A stretch of 64,000 nucleotides of DNA from Diphasiastrum complanatum. Taxonomy: Eukaryota; Streptophyta; Lycopodiopsida; Lycopodiales; Lycopodiaceae. A program made the translations under genes and the position numbers. This document shows, piece after piece, positions 12,139 through 23,299 of the stretch; the stretch's first letter is position 1; each line of letters starts with the position of its first letter. The stretch spans positions 69,651,751-69,715,750 of the forward strand of contig CM055094.1 of assembly GCA_029204225.1 (NCBI GenBank). The letters are read 5' to 3'. The notes under the pieces were generated by a model, which did no database searches, had not been told where the DNA came from, and worked only from the letters and a program-made list of their open reading frames with translations.

Positions 12139-15100
12139 CTCCCTCTTCAACATTGGATGCTAGTTTCAACATAGTCTTTGAGCACATTCCAAGATTAGAT
12201 CTATGCATTAAATATAGGTCCTTTCCCAATGGTTTGGTGAAGATATCAGCCACACACTCCTTTGAAGAGACATGTTGAAGCTCCACCTCTTTGGCAATGA
12301 CTTGATCTCTCACAAAATGGTGAGCAATCTCAATGTGCTTGCTCCTTGCATGAAAAACAGGATTGCTTGCCAAGCTTTGGGCTGAAAGGTTATCACAAAG
12401 TATGATTGGAGTCTTCTCTGGTTCCAGCAAGTGAAGATCCAATAACATCCTCTTGATCCAAAGAATCTCCTTGGTGCATGTTGTTAATGCCTTGTACTCG
12501 GCTTCGGTGGAAGATAGAGAGATAGTTGGTTGCTTCTTTGATAGCCATGAGACCACTCCATCTCCAAGATAGATTGCAAAGGCACTTGTTGACTTCCTAT
12601 CCATTTGATCACCTGCAAAATCTGAATCTGAAAATCCACAAAGGTTAGGTGTAGTACCTCCATACAAGATGCCAAAATCTCTAGATCCCGAGATGTATCT
12701 AAGTACTCTCTTTCCTAGCTTCCAATGAGCCTCACTAGGATCTTGCATAAATTGACTTAGTTTACCAACCACAAAGCTTAGATCAGGTCTTGTGATGGTT
12801 AACCATATAAGAGATCCTATTAGCTTTCTATAGAGAGTAATGTCCTTGAAGGATCTTTCATTACTTCTTGTAGTTAGCTTTACATTTGATTCCATAGGAG
12901 TAGAAACAACTTTACAATCTTCCATATGAAACCTTTTTAGAATAGAGTTAACATACTTTTCTTGACATATGAATGTAGATTTAGAAGTTCTAATAATCTC
13001 TATTCCTAAGATATAATGAAGTTTACCAAGATCTTGAATTTCAAACTCTCTTTTGAGTGCCATCTTGATTTCATCTATATCTAGATTGTTACCACCACTT
13101 AAGATAATGTCATCAACATAGATCAAAAGTAAAGTGATATCATTTTCATTCAATCTAAAGTAGAGAGAATGATCATACTCACTCATAACAAAGTTTTGAG
13201 AAAGTAAGAAGGAATTGAGCTTAGCATACCAACTCCTTGGTGCTTGCTTTAGCCCATACAAACTATTTTGGAGATAGCACACATGATTAGGCTCATCATG
13301 TGAAACATAGCCCTCGGGTTGCTCCATGTAAATATCTTCTTCAAGATCACCATTCAAGAAGGCATTAGTAACATCCATTTGCCACATATCCCAATCATAA
13401 AGAGTTGCAAGAGAGATTAGGATTCGAATAGTTACCATCTTTGCCACGGGTGCAAAGGTCTCATCATAGTCAATACCATATTCTTGAGCATACCCCTTTG
13501 CCACCAACCTTGCCTTGTACTTGTTGATTGATCCATCTTGATTTGTCTTGATCTTGAAGATCCACTTACAACCAATTGCCTTCTTGTCCTTTGGAAGCTT
13601 TACCAACCTCCATGTGTTGCTTTTGATGAGTGCTTGATGCTCATGATCCATGGCTTGGATCCATTCCTTCTTTTGAATTGCTTCACCTACACAAGTTGGT
13701 TCATCAAAAGAGGTAAGAAAATCAAAGTTAGAGTTGTCCACCACTTGCTTTCCTTTTTCATCATAGGTTAGCCTTGATGGCTTAGCCCTTTGCCTTTGAG
13801 TCTTCCTTGAAGTTTGCTTTGGAGTGGCATCTCCATCTTCATCCAAGACATCTTGCACATCATGATGATTAGTAGGCACATCAACATCAACATCAACAAC
13901 ATTGGAAACATTCTCTTCATGAAAGATGACATCCCTACTTATGACAACTTTCTTTGTAGAAGGAATGTACACTTTGTAAGCCTTGCTTACTTCACTATAG
14001 CCAACAAACACACCCTTCTTTGATGAAGGATCTTCTTTAGTTCTATCATCAAGTGTGATATTGACAAAACATGTACATCCAAAGATCCTACAATGCTTGA
14101 CACTCGGCCTTCTACCATAAAGAACCTCATGAGGAGTTTTACCATCCAAGGAAGAACTTGTCCATCTATTACATAGATAGTTAGCACATGCTAAAGCTTC
14201 CCCCCAAAAAGACTTAGCAAGATTAGCATGTAGTCTCATTGCCTTGGCACATTCACAAAGGGTTCTATTCTTCCTCTCGGCCACTCCATTCTGTTGTGGA
14301 GTCCTAGGACTAGACATCTCCCTCTTAATCCCATGTGCTATACAAAAGTCTTTGAACCTATTTGAGGTGTATTCCCCTCCATTATCAGATCTTAAGCATT
14401 TGATCTTTGTATTGAATTGGTTTTCCATTTCATTCTTGAACTTGACAAATGCAGCAAACACTTCATCCTTACTTTTAAGAAGATAGATCCAAGTATACCT
14501 ACTAAAGTCATCAATGAAAGTTGCATACATCTTTGCCCCACCATTGCTAGTTGTACTAGAAGAATGAATATCAGAATGCACAAGTTGAAAAGCTTCTTTA
14601 GATCTAGAAGTAGATCTAGAATAAGCAAGTCTATGAGATTTGGACAAGGCACAATGTTCACAAACACTATTGTTTGCAACAAGACTTTTAGGGAGACCAA
14701 GAACAAGCTCTTTCTTTGCCATTACCTCCAAAGATTTGAAGTTGGGATGGCCCAACCTCTTGTGCCAAACTTCTTGGTTTGTCAATTGCTCCCTAGCCAT
14801 ACATCCTTCATGATTAGAGATCACACATGCATCAAGCTTGAAAAGTTTACCATGCCTCCTACCTTGAGCAATCAAGGATCCACATTTACTTATCAAACAT
14901 GCATCTCCAATGAACTCCACATCAAGTCCTTTGTCAATCATTTGACTTACACTAAGCAAATTCTTAGTGATTGAAGGAATGTACAAAACATTTTCAAGAT
15001 TTGCTTTCCTATTTGTTGAAAGGGAAATAGGAATAGTGCCTATGCCTTTGATGTCACATTGACCATCATTTGCAGTGTAGATGATGTTACATTCTCCCTC

Positions 15101-16087
15101 ATAAGACAATAAGGATGTAAAGTATTCCTTATGTCTTGTCATGTGAGATGAGGCTCCACTATCAATCCACCAAGGATCATTATCATCTATGTTGGCTAAC
15201 AAACTTGAAGTCATAACAAGTGATTCACATGTGTTATGTTCTTCCTCATCTATTGTAAGATTTCCTTGCCTCTCTCCTTGCTCTCTTTTCTTCTTATAAC
15301 ATTCATTTGCAAAATGACCTTTTATCCCACAATAAAAGCACTTGAACTTTGACTTATTGTTCTTAGTAGAAGAGGAAGAGGAAGAGTGATCATCATGATC
15401 AAAGTTACCACCTTTGGACCATTTCCCTTTGCCTTTACCTTTGCCCTTGAATTTGCCTTTTGTGAAGAAAGCCTCTTCACCTCCACCTTGCAAGGATGCA
15501 CCATCAAGCTTTGATTGCAACCTATGTTCTTCAGCCAATAAGATTTCTTGCAAGTCAACCACACTTGGCAAGACTCTTTGAATGGCAAAACTTTGCACAA
15601 GGTTAGCATGTTCATTTAGCAAACCATTCAACATAACTTGGACTATTTCACCATCTTTTATGTTCTCATCAATGCATGCTAAATCATCACTTAGGGACTT
15701 AACTCTCAAGATAAATGCATGAGCACTTTCACCCTCTCTTTGCCTACTAGAAAATATTTGTCTCCTTAGGGTCAATACCCTAGATGTGGACTTTGATTCA
15801 AAGAGCTTCTTTAAGGCATTCCATGCCTCACTTGCACTTTGACACTTTCCAACTTCCTTGAGAAGTTCATTTGTAACATTCATTTTAATGATATGAAGAG
15901 CCCTTTTGGCCTTCTTATCAAACCTTTGTTGCTCTTGAAGTGTGAGAGGTCTCTCTTCAATTTCTGCAACTATGTCCATGAGTTCATTCAACTCAAGTAA
16001 GGACTCCATCCTCACTTTCCAAGTAGAGTAGTTTGATGAACTCAACCTTTCACTAGACTCTAGCATGATCCCACCATTGGAAGCCAT
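12134..16087 (-). CDS. Copia-1 gag-pol polyprotein, intact
   Basis: A 1317-residue single-frame polyprotein. Gag occupies about 1-240, with a lysine/glycine-rich basic stretch at 207-227. A CCHC zinc knuckle follows (C250, C253, H258, C263). The aspartic protease motif DSGA starts at D309. Integrase has the HHCC zinc site (H442, H447, C476, C479) and the DDE triad D506, D568, E604 (HSD, SDNGGEY, GVAERKN). Reverse transcriptase carries WQMDVTNAFLNG, LYGLKQAPRSW and YVDD at 990-993. RNase H shows D1154, E1195 and D1232. The protein should form particles, copy the element's RNA and integrate the cDNA. The first ATG of the frame matches the related elements (MA-NGG-MLES). All catalytic residues are present, so it may be active. 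Confidence 0.96.
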   Translation of the reverse strand: MASNGGIMLESSERLSSSNYSTWKVRMESLLELNELMDIVAEIEERPLTLQEQQRFDKKAKRALHIIKMNVTNELLKEVGKCQSASEAWNALKKLFESKSTSRVLTLRRQIFSSRQREGESAHAFILRVKSLSDDLACIDENIKDGEIVQVMLNGLLNEHANLVQSFAIQRVLPSVVDLQEILLAEEHRLQSKLDGASLQGGGEEAFFTKGKFKGKGKGKGKWSKGGNFDHDDHSSSSSSTKNNKSKFKCFYCGIKGHFANECYKKKREQGERQGNLTIDEEEHNTCESLVMTSSLLANIDDNDPWWIDSGASSHMTRHKEYFTSLLSYEGECNIIYTANDGQCDIKGIGTIPISLSTNRKANLENVLYIPSITKNLLSVSQMIDKGLDVEFIGDACLISKCGSLIAQGRRHGKLFKLDACVISNHEGCMAREQLTNQEVWHKRLGHPNFKSLEVMAKKELVLGLPKSLVANNSVCEHCALSKSHRLAYSRSTSRSKEAFQLVHSDIHSSSTTSNGGAKMYATFIDDFSRYTWIYLLKSKDEVFAAFVKFKNEMENQFNTKIKCLRSDNGGEYTSNRFKDFCIAHGIKREMSSPRTPQQNGVAERKNRTLCECAKAMRLHANLAKSFWGEALACANYLCNRWTSSSLDGKTPHEVLYGRRPSVKHCRIFGCTCFVNITLDDRTKEDPSSKKGVFVGYSEVSKAYKVYIPSTKKVVISRDVIFHEENVSNVVDVDVDVPTNHHDVQDVLDEDGDATPKQTSRKTQRQRAKPSRLTYDEKGKQVVDNSNFDFLTSFDEPTCVGEAIQKKEWIQAMDHEHQALIKSNTWRLVKLPKDKKAIGCKWIFKIKTNQDGSINKYKARLVAKGYAQEYGIDYDETFAPVAKMVTIRILISLATLYDWDMWQMDVTNAFLNGDLEEDIYMEQPEGYVSHDEPNHVCYLQNSLYGLKQAPRSWYAKLNSFLLSQNFVMSEYDHSLYFRLNENDITLLLIYVDDIILSGGNNLDIDEIKMALKREFEIQDLGKLHYILGIEIIRTSKSTFICQEKYVNSILKRFHMEDCKVVSTPMESNVKLTTRSNERSFKDITLYRKLIGSLIWLTITRPDLSFVVGKLSQFMQDPSEAHWKLGKRVLRYISGSRDFGILYGGTTPNLCGFSDSDFAGDQMDRKSTSAFAIYLGDGVVSWLSKKQPTISLSSTEAEYKALTTCTKEILWIKRMLLDLHLLEPEKTPIILCDNLSAQSLASNPVFHARSKHIEIAHHFVRDQVIAKEVELQHVSSKECVADIFTKPLGKDLYLMHRSNLGMCSKTMLKLASNVEEGV
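12139..12150 (-). other. Copia-1 polypurine tract
   Basis: TTGAAGAGGGAG on the minus strand directly abuts the 3' LTR and would prime plus-strand cDNA synthesis. It also encodes the end of the polyprotein (EEG); GTG and TGA are completed by the first LTR bases. Confidence 0.85.
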
Positions 16088-17247
16088 GATTCTAATGTTT
16101 CTTCAACTTTTAGGTTCTGTCCTAAAGCACTTAGCACTCACTTTTCTCTCAACAAATGATAGATAAAGAGATCTATGAAGATTTAGGACCCTAAAACACT
16201 TCTATCTTGAACCTAGATGGTTTCCAAGCATAGAAAGGAAGATTGAAACACATGCAACACTTTGCACACACTAAGAATGGATTACAAAATCAAACCAACC
16301 TGAACACACTCTTGCTTAAGCTCTCAAACTTTCCAGCAAGTGACCAAATCAAGTTATGGTGTGAAGAGTTACTTGCATTCTTAGAAAATACCCAAAACTA
16401 GGATGCCAAGATTACCTAGTAATGAACAAACTTGATCAACATATGATCAACACACTAAGATATTGATTCAACCTGTAAAACCACATGTAAACCACACTTC
16501 TAAAAGTTTATAAACTCCAGCAAGTGATAAATACAAGATTTAGAGGTGAATGAATGAGCACACTTAGTGAATCACAAGACTAGCTTCACTATCTTGTCAA
16601 ATCTTGGTGTTTAGATGTAGATCTAAGATCACTTCACATGAGAATGTTCCTCAACCTGTTAAGAACCTGAAAACACACTTGCATAATGGTTAACACCTTC
16701 CAGCAAATGCTCCAATCAAATTACATAAGGAGAGTTACTTACATGCTCAACAAAGTACACCAAAAATTATGCCAAAATTGATGACAATCTTTACAATATG
16801 CTCTTCACAATGGAGCTTACAATATGTTCACCCAAAAAAGGGGATCTTTCATCCAAATGGGAGCTTTGCTCAGCCTTTAGGAGAATTACAACTCACTCAA
16901 AAGAGCATTTGTCATCCACTTAAGGAGAAGTTTCATCCACTTAAGGAGAGTGTTCATCCAAGAATGGAGATTGTCAACAATAGGATTGAAAAGAACATTG
17001 TTAGTATTGAATATGCACAAGCCTCACAATCACAAATGATTAGGTGTCATGATCTGATCCAAAATAGTTTCTTTTCAGCCTCTGATCTTCAATAGACCTG
17101 AAATATGCTTTTGATCCACAAGTTCAACTCACAAAACAAAGGTTAGTAAGATTTGATCAACAAAGCAATGCAAAATCATGCTAGAACTTGATCAAACATC
17201 CAAATATCACCAAAAATGGAATACTTACTGTAAATAGAAGCCAACCA
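16088..17247 (-). other. Copia-1 untranslated leader
   Basis: About 1.16 kb between PBS and gag start, roughly twice the leader of Copia-2 or Copia-3. It includes short repeated modules near 16850-16970 (CATCCACTTAAGGAGA repeated) that create an artefactual plus-strand ORF at 16769-17095. Packaging signals would be expected here, but none can be identified by sight. Confidence 0.6.
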
Positions 17248-17259
17248 GCTCTGATACCA
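17248..17259 (-). other. Copia-1 primer binding site
   Basis: TGGTATCAGAGC on the minus strand, immediately after the 5' LTR. It is complementary to the 3' end of plant initiator tRNA-Met and is the usual copia primer site. Confidence 0.95.
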
Positions 17260-17914
17260 TGTGAAAAATACAGATCCTAAGTGGATCTAAACTCCAAGAT
17301 CATTGGCTTGAATGCTTGCACTCCAAACTACATAAGCTAGGAATTGGCAACACATTCTATGCTACCTAGAATGCAAAGAACTTGATCAAAAAGCATTTAT
17401 CACAAATGGAAACTTCCATAAACATCAAGTGCGGCCCAAAATAGCATTATACAGTCCATAATACATCAGCCTATCACTTTTGGAAAGCACCTAAGATCAT
17501 ACACAATAGCTTGAAGACAATACACACAACAATGCTCTCAATGGAGGAAGAAACAATGACAATGATCTATTGATCTCAATGAAGCATACAAAAGGTTTCT
17601 CCAACCTGTTCTCCACGACTTCCCTACTATTTATGGATGAGGAAGATGACTCTCTCTCCTCTCTCTAGAAGGTACTTGACCCTAGATATTCCCTATATAG
17701 GAAAAATAGCTAAAAATGGCTTATATGACCAAAATACATCAAAATGGTCTCATTTTGAAGGGTATGAAGTTTGACACTTCATCATACTGAAAAAATACAG
17801 TAAATAAAAACATTGTGGCCTGGTTCACACGTGTGAAACTCCAGAACCAAAACTATTTACAATTTTAGCCAATTTAGGCCTCAAACTAGCTAGGAAATGT
17901 TGACAATTTTCACA
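17260..17914 (-). repeat. Copia-1 5' LTR
   Basis: The upstream (promoter) LTR of the minus-strand element, one base different from the 3' LTR by eye. The palindrome TTCACACGTGTGAA is at 17824-17837. Confidence 0.97.
17693..17700 (-). promoter_or_regulatory. Putative TATA box in Copia-1 5' LTR
   Basis: CTATATAG on the minus strand, within a conserved part of the LTR about 430 bp before the PBS. It is the best TATA-like site in the LTR. Transcription start not determinable here. Confidence 0.4.
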
Positions 17915-18930
17915 TATATTGATAATGAGGATAGTTGATGAGGATATAGAAACATCTCCAAGTTCCTTAAATGTTAAAAACACTAAAAATGATCTGATGA
18001 TTCTGACATAAACAAAAATATTGAGACAGTGTCTGATTACTAGAGTGATGCTAAAATTCATCTAAGTGGAGATGAGTTGCAAGATGTATTGGTTGATGAT
18101 TTTGAATCTTGTGATGATGAATAAACTATATGTGTCACAACCATTTTTGTGATAAAATAATAGTTTACAAAATTGCATATGTTTATTTATTTATATATTT
18201 ATCCATTTATTTATTTATCCATTTATTTATTTATCTATATTTATATATTGTTTTTTGAATCCTTACATCTTTATAAATTGTTGCAATTTTTTAATTCACC
18301 TTAAGTTCTATCTCGCAATCTCTTATCAATCTAGTCTAAAACCTACGTAGCAATGGAAAAGCTTATCAAAGATTTATCGAAAATTGATTAATCAAAGGAA
18401 AACAATTAGTTAGCATACATTGAACATTTCTATATGTATCAAAAACACTTTCCTTCTTGCAATATCCTCATTACTGAAAATCTATAGAAGTCATAATGAG
18501 GGCAATATTGAACCATGTGTTTGTAAACATTCAAAACAATCGTTCAATTATTGTTTCACCTTTGCAAATACACATGTTTTTTTCATCTCGCCATCTAGCT
18601 TAATGGACTATTTATTGTTATATTTAAGTATGATAAATATGAAAACACATCATAGTTTTTATAGTGAAATCCATTCACAAAATTTCATTTAGTTTTAAGA
18701 ACCTATAATTTGTTAAGGATTTATTTTTTTCACCACATGTCCAAGCAAATTTTTCTAAACATTGTCATGTATGGCAAATTAAATTGCTTGTCACGTGTGG
18801 CAAATCTCCAAACAAATCTGTAACTATCATCACCCATGTAGTGCTATGTGTGGAAAATCTCTAGACTATTGCAACGCACGGCAATCTACTAAACATAGAA
18901 TCACATCACTAGTTAACACTAATCAACTAG
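17915..18930. other. Unassigned AT-rich DNA with TTTA-rich tract
   Basis: The region begins with the Copia-1 target copy, then runs for 1 kb with no gene. A low-complexity TTTATTTATTTATC-type tract spans about 18180-18250. The ORFs at 18420-18692 and 17825-18061 show no domain. Confidence 0.4.
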
Positions 18931-19281
18931 TTAGTTAGTCTGTGTCATTGCTACTTGTTTCAACTGGGCGTGAAGCCCGTTGAGCTGCCAGCTGGCAGCG
19001 CGAAAGATTTTCCTTCGTCTTTTTCGTAATCTCCCGTTTGCTTTTGTTCTTTTTGTAGTTTTTGTTTCGCGTCCCTTTCTCAACTTTGGGATCTTGGAGG
19101 GGTGTTTGCGATTCGCGATGGATTTGCGAATCATTCGTGCTTCGAGTCAAAGACACGTTGACTTTTGTGAATTGTTCTCGTTCGTGCTTTGAGTCAAAGT
19201 CACGTTGACTGTCGCGAATTGTTCAACCTTCATGTCTTGCTCGTGCTGCCACAAAGTTGCAGGAGTTCACCATTTCTGACA
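18931..19281 (-). repeat. Putative 3' LTR fragment of Copia-5
   Basis: The PPT-like sequence CTCCCTCTTGAACC (19282 onward, read as GGTTCAAGAGGGAG on minus) abuts sequence that starts TGTCAGAAATGG on the minus strand, as expected at a 3' LTR start. It contains GAACAATTCGCGA-type motifs shared with the LTRs at 61760 and 63280. The other end is uncertain and no second LTR is present, so the left boundary is approximate. Confidence 0.45.
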
Positions 19282-22200
19282 CTCCCTCTTGAACCTTGCA
19301 ACTTTGTTCGTTTAATCCAATTGCCTCTCTTTGCTTGGTAGAGAGTGGCTTGTCGAGTGGTTTCATGAGGAGATCTGCAATCATATTTTATGATTTTATG
19401 AACTGGACCTGGAGCTCTCCTTTCGAGATCAAATCTCAAATATGATGGTACTTCAGAGGAATGTGCTTTGTCTTTGAATGGAAGACAAGATCCTGGGACA
19501 GATAGATGGCACTCTGAGAGTCCATCATCATCCTGCTTGGCCCCTCTTGTGGTATCCCGATTGCCTCCAACATCATTTGCAGCCACACTACCTCATTCCC
19601 CACTTTCGAAGCTGCGACATGTCGCAAGAGGATTGAGCTACCAAGGTTTGCTTTTTGCATATCCAGCTGATTGCAGCTCCGCACGCTATCGTATAGCCTC
19701 TAGTTATGGACTTGTTGTCATCTTTGCAACTCGCCCAGCTTGCATCACTGTAGTGATGCAGCTCAAATCCTTTCGTTTCGTTTCTAGCTCTATATGTTAA
19801 TCCAACATTCTGGGTACCCTTCAGATATTGTAGGATTCGTTTGGTCATTTTCCAATGTGCTAGACCAGGATTGGAACATAATTGGCTCAATGCGTAAAAA
19901 AAGAAGGCCAGATCGGGTCTGGTACAAATCGTTAAGTACATCAGACTACCGATTAAGTTATGGTAGGGTAAACCTGCCATCTTCTATTTTTCCTCTTCTA
20001 TTTTTGGGCAATCCTGTTTTGTGAGCTTGGCTCTAGCTATCATTGGTGTGGCTTTCTTTTCACAGTCCATCATGTGGTACGACTTCAGCATTTTTTCGGC
20101 GTACTCTGACTGACTTAAGTGCATTTTGCCATTTGTTCGATCTCTTATGATCTCCAGCCCTAGGCATTTTGTTGCTTCTCCAAGATCTATGATTTCGTAG
20201 TTTTCAGAAATCAGACTCTTCGTGTCCTTGATTAACATCAAGGAATTTCCTATCATCAGTGAATCATCCACGAAACTGGTCAGTATCACAAAATCCTTTC
20301 CTACTCTTTTGATGTGGACATTACAGTCTGGTTGAGTAGGATTGAAGTCTAGGGACTTCAGAAGACCATCAAGCTTTTTGTACCAGACTCGTGATGCATG
20401 TTTTAGACCGTAGATGCATCTCTACAATCGACAGAAATATTGTCTATTGTCGAGGTCTTCATAGCCTTCACGTTGCTTCATGAAAATTTTCTCCTCTAGA
20501 TCTCCGTGGAGAAAGGCTGTTTTCACGTCAATCTGGTGAATTTCCATATTGTACTGTGTGGCGTATGCAAGGAGCAGCCTTATGCTTGTCATCTTGACCA
20601 TGGGCGAATATGTGTCAAAATAGTCGACACCATATCTCTGCATGTAGCTCTACGTGACAAGCCTTGCTTTGTAGCGACCAATTGTGCCATCTGATTTCAG
20701 CTTCTTCTTGTACACCCATTTGCAGTCAACTACGTTTCTGTTTTTTGGCAGTGGCTCTAATGTCCATGCCTCGTTTCGCCTCATCGACTCGATCTCTTCT
20801 GACATTGCCTATTTTCAGAATTCTTCCTATGGACTCTGGATAGCTTCTTGGTATGTAGTTGGCTCTTCTGTGAAGCTGCAGTACTCGAACTGCGTGTCTT
20901 AGTTCCATTGAAGATTGTCAGAATAGCGGTTTGGAGGTCTTCTTTGTCTTGTTGACCTTCGAGGTTCGTTTCGTTGCTGCTCGAACATTTCTTGTTCGTG
21001 GGGTCGATCCTCTGCTTCCTACTGCTCTGGAGTCTGGGGTCCTGCATGCTGATTTGATGATTCTCCTCGATCTCCCTCTTGAATAGGTAGTAGTGTGAAG
21101 ATCTCATGGCCTTCTTTCGTCTTTCAGTTCAGGGAATGTGGACTCGTCGAACTTCACATCTCTGTTCGAAACAATCTTCTTCGAGGTTGGATCGTAGACT
21201 CTGTACATATGTATTCCATTCGAGTAGCCGACCATGATTGTTTGCTCAAATTTGACGTCGATATTGCTTCTCTTTTCTTTTGAAATGTGCTTGTATGTTG
21301 TACATCCAAACACTCGTGCGTATGACAGATCAGACTTTCTGCCTGTCCACATCTCGTACGATATTTCGTTCTCCAGTGCTGTCGTTTTTTATCTGTTCTG
21401 CATATGTACTACTGCAGCTATTGCTTCATCCCAGAATTGGCCTGGCAATTGAGCATGTGTCATCATGCATCTGGCTCCTTGGACTAGCGTTCTGTTTTTT
21501 CTTTTTGCCACACCGTTGTATTTTGGTGTGTATGCAAGAGTGAACTGGTGTTCGATCCCTTGTTCTTCATAGAATCTTGAGAATTATGTGCTTTTGTATT
21601 CACCTCCATTGTCAGATCTAAGGATCTGTATCTTCTTCAAGGTGTGTCGCTCTGTGAATGCCACGAACTTCTTGAAAGAATCAAATACTTTGGATTTCTT
21701 CTTCAAGTAGTAGATCGTGGTCATTCGACTGTAATCATCTATGAACATTAGAAGATATTTCGAACCTGAGAGCGAATCTATTTTCATCGGTCCACACACA
21801 TCAGAGTGGACAAGCTCAAGAACTTCCTTGGCTCTTCTTCCTTCGTGTGTAAATGGACTCCGATGTTGCTTGCCTTTCTGACAAGCTTCACAGAACTCAG
21901 CCTCGGGCCTTGATATTTTGAGACCTGTGACAATGTCCTTTGTGCTCATGTTGTACAGGCTCCGCATGTTCAGATGATACAATCTCCTATGCTAGCATTG
22001 ATCTTCGTTTTCTGAAGCATTTAATATGCTATCAGAGTTGCTAATTATTTTGGCCTGGTAGAGATTTCCTTCTCTGCATCTGACCATTAGCAACTTGTTT
22101 GTTATCTTCTCGATCATACGACAAGTGTTGTCGTCGACCTAGATCTGCCATCTTGGAGACAGATAGCAGATCTTTTCTGAGTGAGGGCACATAGAGTGCT

Positions 22201-23266
22201 CTTGGCAGCTCTGCTTGACCTGACAGTGTTCGTAACTGTAGAGAGCCAATGCCTTTGACATCATGTCTGCTTCCATCGCCTATAATCATCGCTCTGTCGT
22301 TTTCGAGTTCGCAAAAGTTGATCAAGATCTTCTTGTTGCAGGTTATGTGAGATGTTGCTCCTGAATCGATGACCACATCGTAGTCATGTCCGGAGTAGCT
22401 TGTCGAAGTTTCGTCGAGTATCGTGAAAGCTTTGTCACCTCTTTCTGCATCTTTAGATGATTCTGCAACGTTTGCTTTTTCAGCTTTGTTTTTTTTTTTT
22501 GGGTTGAATCTGCCCTTTCTTCTTGCAGTGCATGCAAGGTATTGTTGGATTGAACTAGCATTTGTTGGTTGTATGGCCTGGTTTGTGGCAGTGATGGTAG
22601 GAAGAAGATTGTTGATTCAAGGACTTCGTCTTCTCAAATCTTGGCTTGCTTTTGTTCTTCTTCTTGCCTTTCATGAAGAGATCCTTCTCTTCATCACTGC
22701 TTCCCTCTCCTTCGTCTCTCATCAGTCCCTCATTAGCGACAAGACTGACTGCTTTGTCGAATGTCATATCTGGTAGACTCAGTATGAGGATTCTCAACGT
22801 TTGATAGGATGAAGTACATCAGCTACTGTGGTGCTGGGACCTGGTGCTCCTGTCTTGATGCAACGAGTTGAGCGAAAATCGTTCTAATCTTCTCAACGTG
22901 ATGATCCAACTAGTTGCCATCCCACCATATTGATTGTAGCTGATTGTGAAGGTGCATGACTGAAGCTGCAGTTCTCACTTTATACTTCTGCTTTAATCTT
23001 TCCCATGCTGCATGGTTGCTTTCGTAGTCATCAATCTGCATGAGTAGATCTTCATTTATGGACAAAATGATGATCGCCATTGCACGCTCATCCTTTTTGA
23101 TCCATTCAGCTCTCCTCGGGTCTCCCTTTGGAGGCTACACCTCTGAGAGCTCGGTCACCGACCAAATGCCTTCGTCCTTCAGGAGCGTTTTGATTTTGAA
23201 TTTCCAGATTCTATAATTTGCGCCATCGAGACTGATTGCTACTCTGGTCTGGATTGTGATAGCCAT
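19282..23266 (-). pseudogene. Copia-5 gag-pol, decayed
   Basis: The minus-strand order is complete but every domain is broken. Gag starts at 23266 (MAITIQTRVAISLDGANY) and has an in-frame stop soon after. A zinc knuckle near 22560 reads YHHCHKPGHTTNKC, so its first cysteine is lost. Protease IDSGATSH is at about 22376. Integrase (21584-21982) keeps HSDVCGPMK, IDDYSR and RSDNGGEY. RT (20781-19984) has TAFLHGDLEE and FVDD, and RNase H (19980-19436) has SDASWASCKDD. Stops and shifts separate the blocks. The 5' end is cut by a gypsy fragment at about 23300. It is from a different copia lineage than Copia-1, -2 and -3. Confidence 0.88.
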
Positions 23267-23299
23267 ATTATGTTGTCTGGAAGAATTACTGCTAGGATA

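Larger units (their letters stand above)
11484..17914 (-). mobile_element. Copia-1: complete Ty1/copia retrotransposon
   Basis: A full-length element on the minus strand. Its 655-bp LTRs (11484-12138 and 17260-17914) start TGTGAAAA and end TTTTCACA, with a perfect 5-bp target duplication TATAT (11479-11483 and 17915-17919). The PBS is an exact TGGTATCAGAGC (17248-17259, -) and the PPT is TTGAAGAGGGAG (12139-12150, -). One uninterrupted 1317-codon gag-pol frame lies inside. By eye the LTRs differ at a single base (A at about 11657, G at about 17433), so the insertion is recent. It interrupts the possible CACTA exon. Confidence 0.97.

Noticed and set aside
14417-14974. 185-codon plus-strand ORF opposite Copia-1 integrase
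   Set aside because: Antisense shadow of a conserved coding region; no homology of its own.
16769-17095. 108-codon ORF opposite the Copia-1 leader
   Set aside because: Built from short repeats, no domain, orientation opposite to the element.
18980-19192. Small hydrophobic ORF in the putative Copia-5 LTR
   Set aside because: Lies within LTR-like sequence and is matched by ORFs on the opposite strand; no support.
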